Of a stretch of DNA of 8,340 nt, positions 1 to 6,646 are shown in pieces. Both the position numbers and the translations under genes were made by a program. Source of the stretch: JBBIQS01 sp037442205 (GTDB lineage Bacteria > Myxococcota > Myxococcia > Myxococcales > UBA5297). The notes beneath the pieces were generated by a model, which did not search any database, was not told where the DNA came from, and saw only the letters and a program-made list of their open reading frames with translations. Positions within the stretch are counted from its first letter, which is position 1. Each line of letters begins with the position of its first letter. The DNA is taken from the NCBI GenBank assembly GCA_037442205.1, contig JBBIQS010000157.1:1-8340 (forward strand), written 5' to 3'.

Positions 1-337
1 CGTCATCGCCGCCTGCGCGTACCGCCCGGCCGATGACGCTGCGCGCCCGCACCGGATCGCCGCCGTGCATGGCGGCGAGTGCGACCAGCGCGGCCGGGCT
101 GTCCGGCGCGACACCCGGCTGCTGATGCTCGGCGGTGATGGACTGCCCCAGCCGGGCGATGGCGACATGGAACGGTTGGTCGAGCGACAGCAGCAAACCC
201 TCGGCCAGGCTGTGGGCCGCCCGCGCGGTTGAGGTTGGCGGGCCCGCGCTTTCGGTGCTCAGTGCCGCCCTGGCCGCCTGTGCGTCGCCCGCGGCAATCG
301 AGACGACAGCGTTCGCGGCGCTGACGAAGGCCGCCAC
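1..337 (-). CDS. Partial helical-repeat protein fragment, possibly from a LuxR/LAL-type regulator; runs off the left edge
   Basis: One minus-strand frame is open from a TAG at 371-373 to the window edge, with a GTG at 335-337 as a possible first codon. The translation is Ala/Leu/Arg-rich and reads like stacked amphipathic helices, for example SLAEGLLLSLDQPFHVAIA and, near the edge, GGDPVRARSVIGRAVRAGGD. Third codon positions are about 85% G/C, slightly better than the competing plus frames. From memory the style matches the TPR-like middle of large LuxR-family ATPase (LAL/MalT-type) regulators, which are common in Actinobacteria; no ATPase or HTH motif is present here, so this is a weak inference. 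The GTG has no clear Shine-Dalgarno, and the protein seems to begin mid-domain, so the 5' part may be missing. It overlaps the start of the plus-strand TPR gene head to head, so both cannot be right in full. Confidence 0.4.
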   Translation of the reverse strand, partial: MAAFVSAANAVVSIAAGDAQAARAALSTESAGPPTSTARAAHSLAEGLLLSLDQPFHVAIARLGQSITAEHQQPGVAPDSPAALVALAAMHGGDPVRARSVIGRAVRAGGDD

Positions 338-1094
338 CCAGGTCGACGAGGGTGAGCCCAGCTCCGCCGACTACGCCCGCGCCCTGTGGCAGGCCTGGGG
401 CAAGAAGCTGGTGGTGGCGGCGCTGCTGGCCGCGGCCGCGCTGTGGGTGGTCAGGAAGATCGGCAAGGGCGTCGACAGCGCCACCGAGGAGGCCAGCCGC
501 AGCATGGAGCTGGGGATCAAGGCCGGCGAGGAGCGGGCCAGGCAGGCCCAGCAGCAGCAGGATCAGGCCCGCGCCGACGCCCTGGCCCGCAAGCACGAGG
601 ATGAGGCCAAGGTCGACCTCGAGGCCGCCCGGGCGCTGGCTTCCGCCGGCCAGCACGAGGCCGCCGCCGAGGCCTTCGCCAAGTTCGTCGAGAACCATCC
701 TAAGCGGCCTGCCGTCCCCACCGCCCTCTTCGAGAAGGCCAAGGCGTTGCTCGCCGCCGGAAGGCCGATGCCGGCGATCGAGGAGCTGGAGAACCTCACC
801 CGCGACCACCCCCAGGACCCGATCACCGTCGAGGCCCAGGTGGTCCGCGCCGAGGCGCTGATGCAGATCAACCGCGGGGTGGACTGCCTGACCGCCACCA
901 CCCAGTTCCTGGCCCTCCACGAGGCCTCGCCGCTGGCCGGCCGGGCGCGGCTGGCGCGGGCCCGGGCCGAGCTCAGCCTGGGCGATAAGGACAGCGCCCG
1001 CAAGGACCTCGACTGGCTCAAGGGGCGCTACGCGGCCAGCGACCTGCTCTTCCAGAAGGCCGACGAGCTGCTCGGCCAGCTCGACTCGCAGTAG
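255..1094 (+). CDS. Membrane-anchored TPR-repeat protein, 5' end uncertain
   Basis: The frame ending at TAG 1092-1094 encodes about 279 residues if it starts at GTG 255. A single hydrophobic segment (residues 51-66) is flanked by Lys/Arg (KK before, RK after). A charged, Gln-rich stretch (about 75-120, including QAQQQQDQ) is probably coiled coil. About four TPR-like helix pairs follow (roughly 119-152, 155-187, 192-225, 229-262), with TPR-type Ala/Gly/Pro spacing such as ALASAGQHEAAAEAFAKF. The likely topology is one membrane anchor with the TPR part in the periplasm or cytoplasm acting as a protein-binding scaffold; no partner is evident. The frame is open from 126, with GTG 135 and ATG 138 as alternatives, but those overlap the better-looking minus-strand reading. 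None of the starts has a good ribosome site. Coding character is convincing from about 350 onward, and the residues before that may not be real. It is convergent with the lipoprotein gene, 13 bp apart. Confidence 0.75.
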   Translation: MLSAALAACASPAAIETTAFAALTKAATQVDEGEPSSADYARALWQAWGKKLVVAALLAAAALWVVRKIGKGVDSATEEASRSMELGIKAGEERARQAQQQQDQARADALARKHEDEAKVDLEAARALASAGQHEAAAEAFAKFVENHPKRPAVPTALFEKAKALLAAGRPMPAIEELENLTRDHPQDPITVEAQVVRAEALMQINRGVDCLTATTQFLALHEASPLAGRARLARARAELSLGDKDSARKDLDWLKGRYAASDLLFQKADELLGQLDSQ

Positions 1095-1107
1095 CGCCCG
1101 CCCCCCC

Positions 1108-4092
1108 TCATGGCCCGCACCCCAGCGGATAGCTGATATCGATGTGCGAGCCGGCCCCCGGGGTGCTCTGCGGATCGAAGACCACGCTGTTGGTGGCCGG
1201 GTCGTAGTGCCAGCCGGCCCCGGCCGGCACCGCTGCCCCGTTGACCACCACCGAGATCTGGGACGGGTCGGCCGGCCAGCCGCTGAGGGGGAAGATGTTC
1301 TGCTGCCCGAAGACGCTGCTCCCCACCCGCTGCAGGCTGGCGGTCCAGTCCGGGGTGCAGATCGCCTCGACCACGCCGTTGAAGCGCTGCGCCAGGTCGA
1401 TGTAGCGCGGGCCCGGGCCCTCGGCGCTCGGGCAGACGGTGGTGCTGGGCGAGACCACCGCCGACACGTTGACCATCCCCGGGTTGGGCTTGAGGCTGGC
1501 GAAGAACTGGGCGTAGAAGTCCACCGTCCCGTCGGACTGGTCGTCGGAGTCGGAGATGAAGATCAGCGCCAGCTTGGCGTCCGGCCGCAGGAAACCCAGG
1601 TTGCCGTCGTTGGGGATCGGGGTGCGCGGGTCGTCGGCGTGATCGACCAGCGGCGGGGTCAGTGCGTCGTAGGCGCCGATCATCCCCTGCTCCAGCCAGT
1701 GGCACACCCCGACGTTGATCATCACCGACCAGATCTGCTGCGGGTTAGGGGTCTGCGGGGTCAGGATCCGCGGCACCGAGTTGTCCACCGGGAACAGCCG
1801 GCCGGCCTCCCCGCCGTCGGCGCCGCCCGGGCAGCTGATCCCCGAGCCGACGATCGGGCTCTGGCCGGTGGTGGTGACCCCGATGTGGAAGTCGATGTTC
1901 TGGGCCAGGGCGTACTTGAGGAAGGCGTCGAGGTTGGCGGTCAGGGCCGCCTGGTAGATGGACATCGAGCCGCTGTTGTCGACCACGAACAGCACGTCGA
2001 CCTTCTGCGTGGTCGGCTCGTCGAAGCCGTCGGTGCGGGTGGCGGCGGTGGACCCCACCCCGTGGACCGACAGCAGGTGGTTGAGCGAGCCGTCGTCGAG
2101 GAAGACCGCGGCGCTGTCCAGGCCGCTGCGGGTCGGGGTGTAGCGCAGCTGGACCTGGGTGGACTGGCCGGCGGGCAGCGAGAGCGGGAAGGAGGTCGGG
2201 GCCAGCAGCGAGAAGGCCGGCGACCCCCCGGCGGCGATCGCGGCCGAGGCCAGCCGGACGTCGCCGGCGCAGTTGTTGGTCACCGTCGAGGAGCGCACCG
2301 GGCCCGGGCAGCCGACCTTGACCAGGCCGAAGTCCAGGTCGCTGGGGACGATCGCCAGGCAGCCGTCGACCCCGGTGCCGGTGATCGGGTAGCTGCGCTG
2401 CGGGGTGGCGGGGTCGGAGACGGTGAAGTCCAGCGAGCCCTGGTAGCTGCCCGCGGCGTCGGGCGAGAAGCGCACCTTGACGTCGTAGCTCCAGCCGGCG
2501 GGCAGGCTGAAGCCGGCGCTGGCCCCGCTGATCCGGAAGGTGGGCGAGCTGCCGGCGGCCAGCCCGAGGTTGGCGAGGTAGCACTCGTTGGTGCCGGTGT
2601 TGACGATGCGGAAGGCCAGCATGGTGGTGGTGTGGAGGTTGACCGCGCCGAAGTCGAGCCGCGGCGGGCTGACCGAGATCGTGCAGGGCGGCAGCACCTT
2701 GGCCTGGCCCTTGAGCGGCACCGGCGAGGCCGGCGGCGACAGCGGCTGGTGCTGGTCGTCGGCGGCGGCGAGATCGATCTGCCCGGTGAAGGTGCCGGCC
2801 TGGTCGGGGGCGAAGGTGGCGGTGACCTGGACCACGTCGCCCTGCCTGAGCAGCACCGGGGTCGGCTTGAGGGCCTGGGCGGTCAACTGCTTGGCGCCGC
2901 TGGCGGAGGCCGACTCCAGGTAGACGTCGTGGCCGCAGCCGGTGTTGGCCACGTAGACGCTGCGGCGGTTGGACATGCCCACCGCCACGGTGCCGAAGTC
3001 GAGTGAGGCCGGCTGGACCTCGAGGCAGCCGCTGCCGGCGCTGCCGGCGAGCTTGGCTTCGGCCCAGCAGGGATCGGCCGGGGTGCCGGCGTGGGCCCTG
3101 AGGGCCCCGCTGCGGGTGCCGTTGCCGGAGGGGGCGAAGGTGACCGTCACCGGCAGCGAGCCGCCGGCGGGCAGGGTGACCTTCTGCCCCGGGGTGAAGC
3201 CCTTGAAGCTGAAGTCCCTGGAGCTGTTGGCGCTGAGGAACACCTCCACCAGGTCCACCGGGGCGTTGCCGTCGTTGGTGACAGTCAGGGTCCGGTTGGC
3301 CTTGGCCCCGACCGCGAGGTTGCCGAAGTCCACCGCCGCCGGGGAGAAGCCGATGCAACTGGCGACCCCGGTGCCGGTGAGCGCCACCCGCAGCTCGGCG
3401 CACCCGGCGCAGGGGGTGACCACCAAGGTGGCCTCGGCGCTGCCCAGGTGATCGGGGGTGAACGAGATCGGGATCGAGTAGCTGGAGTTGGCCGGGGCCA
3501 CCGCCGGGGTGGGCCCGATCAGCGAGGAGCGGAACAGCGCGGCGTCGACCCCCTCCAGGCGCAGGCCGATCGGCGCCGGCAGCACGGTGGCGTTGGCGGC
3601 GGTCAGCGACAGCTCGCGCGAGGCCCCCAGCCGCACCTGCCCGAAGTCGAGCGCCAGCCGATCGAGGGAGACCTTGGGCAGGATGGCGTCGCCGGCGAGC
3701 GTCACCGAGGCCTCGCCCGAGTCGGCGTCGGCCTGGATGCGCAGCACCCCGTCGAAGTGCCCTTCGGCGGGCGGAGTGAAGGCGACCGGGACGCTGCGGA
3801 TCTCGCCGGTCTCCAGCACCAGCCCGCCGCGCGGCAGCTCCGGCATCGAGAACGGGCCGGTGACGGTCAGCGCGGAGAGCTCGACGCTGGTCCGGCCGAC
3901 GTTGCGCAGGGTGAGCACCTGCCGCGGCGACGAGCCCAGCGCCACTACGCCCCAGTCCAGCCGCTGGGAGGAGACTTCCAGGTCGCTCAGCGTCGAGCCG
4001 AGCTTGTCTTTGCCGCAGCCCAGCGCCAGCGCCAAAGCCGCCGCCCAGAGAGTGAACCCCCGAAGTTCCCGCGCCCAAGAGTTGTGGAGCAT
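1108..4092 (-). CDS. Lipoprotein with six ASH (choice-of-anchor D) repeats and a von Willebrand A domain
   Basis: This encodes 994 residues. The N-terminus is a lipoprotein signal: Arg 8 and 11, a hydrophobic core (13-24) and a lipobox ending LALGC, making C26 the lipidated residue. ATG 4092 is chosen because it places this signal at the N-terminus and has GGAGG just upstream; GTG 4155 would add 21 unneeded residues. Six immunoglobulin-like ASH repeats follow, each marked by an LDFG.V.VG-type motif at 45, 148, 254, 364, 479 and 586. A VWA domain (about 697-915) has the MIDAS motif DNSGS at 705-709 and a downstream acidic loop ISDSDDQSD (846-854) supplying the later Asp. A small C-terminal domain ends in GCGP. 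The expected location is the outer membrane or cell surface, with metal-dependent ligand or protein binding. Such proteins are common in Myxococcota but mostly uncharacterised. Sixteen cysteines besides C26, several at repeated positions, suggest disulfides. It is divergent from the response-regulator gene. Confidence 0.93.
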   Translation of the reverse strand: MLHNSWARELRGFTLWAAALALALGCGKDKLGSTLSDLEVSSQRLDWGVVALGSSPRQVLTLRNVGRTSVELSALTVTGPFSMPELPRGGLVLETGEIRSVPVAFTPPAEGHFDGVLRIQADADSGEASVTLAGDAILPKVSLDRLALDFGQVRLGASRELSLTAANATVLPAPIGLRLEGVDAALFRSSLIGPTPAVAPANSSYSIPISFTPDHLGSAEATLVVTPCAGCAELRVALTGTGVASCIGFSPAAVDFGNLAVGAKANRTLTVTNDGNAPVDLVEVFLSANSSRDFSFKGFTPGQKVTLPAGGSLPVTVTFAPSGNGTRSGALRAHAGTPADPCWAEAKLAGSAGSGCLEVQPASLDFGTVAVGMSNRRSVYVANTGCGHDVYLESASASGAKQLTAQALKPTPVLLRQGDVVQVTATFAPDQAGTFTGQIDLAAADDQHQPLSPPASPVPLKGQAKVLPPCTISVSPPRLDFGAVNLHTTTMLAFRIVNTGTNECYLANLGLAAGSSPTFRISGASAGFSLPAGWSYDVKVRFSPDAAGSYQGSLDFTVSDPATPQRSYPITGTGVDGCLAIVPSDLDFGLVKVGCPGPVRSSTVTNNCAGDVRLASAAIAAGGSPAFSLLAPTSFPLSLPAGQSTQVQLRYTPTRSGLDSAAVFLDDGSLNHLLSVHGVGSTAATRTDGFDEPTTQKVDVLFVVDNSGSMSIYQAALTANLDAFLKYALAQNIDFHIGVTTTGQSPIVGSGISCPGGADGGEAGRLFPVDNSVPRILTPQTPNPQQIWSVMINVGVCHWLEQGMIGAYDALTPPLVDHADDPRTPIPNDGNLGFLRPDAKLALIFISDSDDQSDGTVDFYAQFFASLKPNPGMVNVSAVVSPSTTVCPSAEGPGPRYIDLAQRFNGVVEAICTPDWTASLQRVGSSVFGQQNIFPLSGWPADPSQISVVVNGAAVPAGAGWHYDPATNSVVFDPQSTPGAGSHIDISYPLGCGP

Positions 4093-4096
4093 CGCG

Positions 4097-4101
4097 CCTC
4101 C
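4097..4101 (-). promoter_or_regulatory. Shine-Dalgarno site GGAGG for the VWA/ASH lipoprotein
   Basis: On the minus strand GGAGG lies 4 bases before ATG 4092. This supports the internal ATG over the GTG at 4155 and agrees with the signal peptide beginning at that ATG. Confidence 0.7.
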
Positions 4102-4226
4102 GCCCGCCCGCCGACCTGCCGACCAGCCGCCTGGCCCGATGGTTCTGGTATGCACAGGACGGCAGGCTCACAACCGGCGCGGCCCGTCGCGGATCTGGCC
4201 GAGGACGGGGCTTGCGCACGGGGCGG

Positions 4227-4256
4227 GTGACCCGACAATCCCCTCCGGGCTATTCT
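4227..4256 (+). promoter_or_regulatory. Candidate sigma70-type promoter for the REC-DUF4388-J-TPR gene
   Basis: GTGACC (4227-4232) and TATTCT (4251-4256) are separated by 18 bases; each matches four of six consensus positions. Transcription would start near 4263 and give a leader of about 29 bases, ending in the strong ribosome site. The hexamers sit in an otherwise GC-rich gap, but the matches are modest, so this is only a candidate. Confidence 0.3.
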
Positions 4257-4278
4257 TCGGGGCCTTGAAACCCTCGCC

Positions 4279-4284
4279 GAGGAG
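4279..4284 (+). promoter_or_regulatory. Shine-Dalgarno site GAGGAG that sets the GTG 4292 start
   Basis: GAGGAG is followed by 7 bases and then GTG 4292. This near-ideal spacing, together with the receiver domain beginning six residues into the protein, fixes the start although the frame is open far upstream (from 3488) and contains an in-frame TTG at 4265. Confidence 0.75.
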
Positions 4285-4291
4285 TGCCCGC

Positions 4292-6502
4292 GTGGAAGCC
4301 AGCACCACTGCCCTGATCGTCGACGATGACCGCAGCATCCAGCGGCTGCTGCACGACGCCCTGGCGGCCGAGGGATTCTCGGTGCTGGTGGAGAAGGACG
4401 GCGACTGGGCGCTCAAGAGCTTCGAGAAGCGCAAGGTGGATGTGGTGATCCTCGACCTGATGCTGCCCGGGCAGCACGGCTTCGAGGTCGCCCGGCGCAT
4501 CCGCATCCAGCCCAAGGGGCGCAACGTCCCCATCCTCTTCGTCTCCGGGGTCTACAAGTCCGCGCAGCACCTGCAGGAGGCGCGCTCGCGCTACGAGGTG
4601 TCGGCGTTCCTCGACAAGCCGATCAACCTGGGCAAGCTGCGGGCGGCGCTGAGGGAGGCGCTGGGCAACCGCTATCCGCAGAAGGCCTCGGCCCAGGCGC
4701 ACAAGGCCCACCTCGACGCCCGGCCCGCGGAGGACTACGCCGCGCCCGAGGAGCATGAGGAGGTGGCCCAGGTCGAGCACACCGCGCGGACCAGCGCCCT
4801 CAAGACCATCCGCGGCGACTTCGCCCACAAGCCGATCCCCGAGCTGCTGGCCGAGCTCTACCGCTGGCGGGCCAGCGGGGCGCTGCTGCTGCGCCGGGAC
4901 AAGGTCAAGAAGATCGTCTACTTCCGCGACGGCCACCCCTACTCCATCAAGTCCAACCTGCTCTCCGAGTGCCTGGGCAAGGTGATGGTGCGGGAGAAGA
5001 TGATCAGCGAGCAGGAGTGCGAGCGGAGCATCAAGGAGATGAAGAGCTCCGGCCGTCAGCAGGGCACGGTGCTGATCGAGATGGGCTGCATCAGCCCGCA
5101 CAACCTGTCCTATGCGCTGTCGCTGCAGCTGCAGACCAAGCTCTACGACATCTTCGAGTGGAGCGAGGGCGAGTACCAGTTCAACCCCGACGCCGAGATG
5201 CCCGCCGACGTCAACACCCTGGGGCTGACCACCGCCCAGGTGATCTACGAGGGCGTCAAGCGGACCTACAGCGAGGATCGGGTGCGCGCGGCGCTGGGCC
5301 CCTGCGAGCAGCTGTTCGCCCACCCCTCCGCCGATCCGCTGCTGCGCTTCCAGGAGGTCGGGCTGGACGAGGAGGAGAGCTCGGTGCTCAAGGCGGTGGA
5401 CGGCCACAAGACGGTCTCCACGCTGGTGGCCCTGAACCTGCTGCCGCCGCTGGGCACCCTGCACCTGCTGTACGCCATGCGCGCGGCGCAGATCATCGAC
5501 CTCAAGCGCGAGGCGCGCGAGGGGAAGGCCGAGCCGCTGTTCCCCTGGAGCCCGGCCGAGGACGAGAGCCGGGAGACCACCGACCTGGTGACCATCCCCG
5601 CCGGGATGCCCGGCTCGGCGCAGCCGCTGCCGCCTCCCCTGCCCCCGCAGGCCAGGGCCGTGGCGCCGGGAGCCTCGAGCGCGCAGCTGGCGCCGCCTCC
5701 TCCTCCGCCGCAGGCCTTCGCCCCGGACAAGCCGGCCTCGACCTCGCTGCTGCCTGAGCTGTCGGGGGTCTTCAGCATCAGCATGTCGGGCGAGGAGCGG
5801 CGGGTCCGCGAGCGGTTGGCGGGGGTGATGGCGGCGATGAAGAAGAAGGACTTCTTCGAGGTGCTGGGAGTCGCGCCCACCGCTGGCAAGGACGAGATCA
5901 AGCGTGCCTACTTCGGGCTGGCCAAGGAGTACCACCCCGACAAGCACTTCGGCTCCTACTCAGCCGAGGTGAAGAACCTGGCGGCGCAGATCTTCGACCT
6001 GGTCTCCAGCGCCCACGACACCCTGGTCGACGACGACGAGCGGGAGCGCTACCTGAGCGAGCTGGCGAGCGGGGCGCGCAAGGGGGTCACCGACGAGGTG
6101 GCCAAAATCCTGGCCGCCGAGGGCAAGTTCGAGAAGGGCGAGGAGCTCTTGCGCAACCGCAAGTTCAAGGACGCCCACTCGGCCTTCCAGGAGGCGGTGC
6201 AGCTCTACGGCGAGGAGGGCGAGTTCCACGCCTACCTCGGCTGGAGCCTGTTCCAGGCCGAGCCCAGCTCGCCGCAGGCGGCGGAGAAGGCGGTGCAGCA
6301 CATCGAGTCCGGCATCCGCCTCAACCCGCGGGTCGACAAGAGCTACCTGTTCCTGGGCTACATCCACAAGGCGCTCGGCCGCCCGGACCGCGCCGAGAAG
6401 CAGTTCGAGAAGGCCATCCAGGTCAACCCGGACTGCATCGAGGCTTTGCGCGAGCTGCGGCTGCTGGGCAACAAGAGCCGGCCGCCGCCGATCAAGAAGT
6501 AG
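4292..6502 (+). CDS. Response regulator with DUF4388 (PATAN), J domain and TPR repeats
   Basis: This encodes 736 residues. (1) A CheY-like receiver domain (about 5-125) has acidic residues D11-D13, phospho-acceptor D55 in VILDLMLPG, S85 in the Thr/Ser position and K109 followed by Pro, so it should accept phosphate from a histidine kinase. (2) A DUF4388/PATAN domain (about 168-300) begins LKTIRGDFAHKPIPELL and ends near EGEYQFNP, with a helical region continuing to about 405. (3) A Pro-rich linker (441-475). (4) A J domain (about 519-590) has intact HPD at 548-550, and should stimulate an Hsp70/DnaK ATPase. (5) TPR-like helices (about 605-725) have LNP and VNP turns. There is no DNA-binding domain, signal peptide or membrane segment, so it is probably cytosolic and acts by protein contacts. 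PATAN-receiver proteins in cyanobacteria control pili and phototaxis; any such role here is inference. No kinase is encoded nearby. Confidence 0.95.
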   Translation: MEASTTALIVDDDRSIQRLLHDALAAEGFSVLVEKDGDWALKSFEKRKVDVVILDLMLPGQHGFEVARRIRIQPKGRNVPILFVSGVYKSAQHLQEARSRYEVSAFLDKPINLGKLRAALREALGNRYPQKASAQAHKAHLDARPAEDYAAPEEHEEVAQVEHTARTSALKTIRGDFAHKPIPELLAELYRWRASGALLLRRDKVKKIVYFRDGHPYSIKSNLLSECLGKVMVREKMISEQECERSIKEMKSSGRQQGTVLIEMGCISPHNLSYALSLQLQTKLYDIFEWSEGEYQFNPDAEMPADVNTLGLTTAQVIYEGVKRTYSEDRVRAALGPCEQLFAHPSADPLLRFQEVGLDEEESSVLKAVDGHKTVSTLVALNLLPPLGTLHLLYAMRAAQIIDLKREAREGKAEPLFPWSPAEDESRETTDLVTIPAGMPGSAQPLPPPLPPQARAVAPGASSAQLAPPPPPPQAFAPDKPASTSLLPELSGVFSISMSGEERRVRERLAGVMAAMKKKDFFEVLGVAPTAGKDEIKRAYFGLAKEYHPDKHFGSYSAEVKNLAAQIFDLVSSAHDTLVDDDERERYLSELASGARKGVTDEVAKILAAEGKFEKGEELLRNRKFKDAHSAFQEAVQLYGEEGEFHAYLGWSLFQAEPSSPQAAEKAVQHIESGIRLNPRVDKSYLFLGYIHKALGRPDRAEKQFEKAIQVNPDCIEALRELRLLGNKSRPPPIKK

Positions 6503-6503
6503 C

Positions 6504-6577
6504 CTCTTCGCTCAAGAGAGCATCGCGCGCCGCCGGCCTCGTTGCCGGCGGTGCTGCTTCAGGGCTTCGGGGAAGCC
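6504..6577. other. Three hairpins in the convergent intergenic region
   Basis: Perfect inverted repeats follow the response-regulator stop codon: CTCTT/AAGAG (6504-6508 with 6514-6518), CCGCCGGC/GCCGGCGG (6530-6537 with 6544-6551, 6-base loop) and GGCTTC/GAAGCC (6563-6568 with 6572-6577, 3-base loop). None is followed by a T-run on either strand, so they are not classical intrinsic terminators. They may protect the 3' ends of the two facing transcripts, assist termination, or reflect base composition. No ORF of note lies in this 144-bp gap. Confidence 0.5.
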
Positions 6578-6602
6578 GCGGACGCCGATCGCTCCGTGGC
6601 CG

Positions 6603-6627
6603 AAAGGGTCCGGTGACCGCCCTTTTT
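6603..6627 (+). terminator. Candidate intrinsic terminator after the response-regulator gene
   Basis: AAAGGG (6603-6608) pairs with CCCTTT, and inside it CGG/CCG (6611-6613 with 6617-6619) closes a TGA loop. The right arm runs into five T residues (6623-6627), one of the few T-runs in the window, about 100 bases after the stop at 6502. On the minus strand the same hairpin is followed only by CGG after three T residues, so it would serve the patatin gene poorly. Confidence 0.5.
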
Positions 6628-6646
6628 CGACCACGCTTCTGCGCCG

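Larger units (their letters stand above)
4093..4291. other. Divergent intergenic region between lipoprotein and response-regulator genes
   Basis: This 199-bp gap holds the 5' ends of two head-to-head genes, so both promoters must lie here unless leaders overlap. A plus-strand sigma70-like candidate is listed separately. On the minus strand the best match is TTGTGA followed after only 15 bases by CATACC, too weak to call. I found no convincing operator palindrome, riboswitch or small ORF. Confidence 0.6.

Noticed and set aside
2..232. Plus-strand frame open from the window edge to TGA 230-232 (76 codons).
   Set aside because: Third positions are G/C-rich, but the Arg/Gly/Asp-heavy translation looks less like a folded protein than the minus-strand reading of the same bases. 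It remains a minor alternative.
3..920. Minus-strand 305-codon ORF.
   Set aside because: It is antisense to the TPR gene and its translation is a Gly/Arg/His/Leu-rich mix typical of the shadow of a GC-rich gene. The plausible minus-strand reading at 1-337 is in a different frame.
1144..3006. Plus-strand 620-codon ORF opposite the VWA/ASH lipoprotein gene.
   Set aside because: Low-complexity Gly/Val/Arg/Asp/His translation with no motif, fully explained as antisense of a strongly supported coding frame.
4140..4175. Minus-strand TTGTGA and CATACC as a possible lipoprotein promoter.
   Set aside because: Spacing is only 15 bases and the -10 match is poor.
1745..4219. Minus-strand 824-codon ORF, same strand as the lipoprotein gene but another frame.
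   Set aside because: Arg/Pro/Gly-dominated translation with no domain; the overlapping frame has a signal peptide, repeats and a VWA domain.
3091..4230. Plus-strand 379-codon ORF opposite the 5' half of the lipoprotein gene.
   Set aside because: Gly/Arg/Ala-rich antisense shadow without recognisable features.
3488..4291. Long upstream extension of the response-regulator frame (268 codons before GTG 4292).
   Set aside because: It is antisense to the lipoprotein gene, Ser/Arg/Pro-rich, and the receiver domain plus a well-spaced GAGGAG place the start at 4292.
4250..5947. Minus-strand 565-codon ORF opposite the response-regulator gene.
   Set aside because: Leu/Gly/Val/Arg-rich shadow with no motif; the plus frame carries four recognisable domains.
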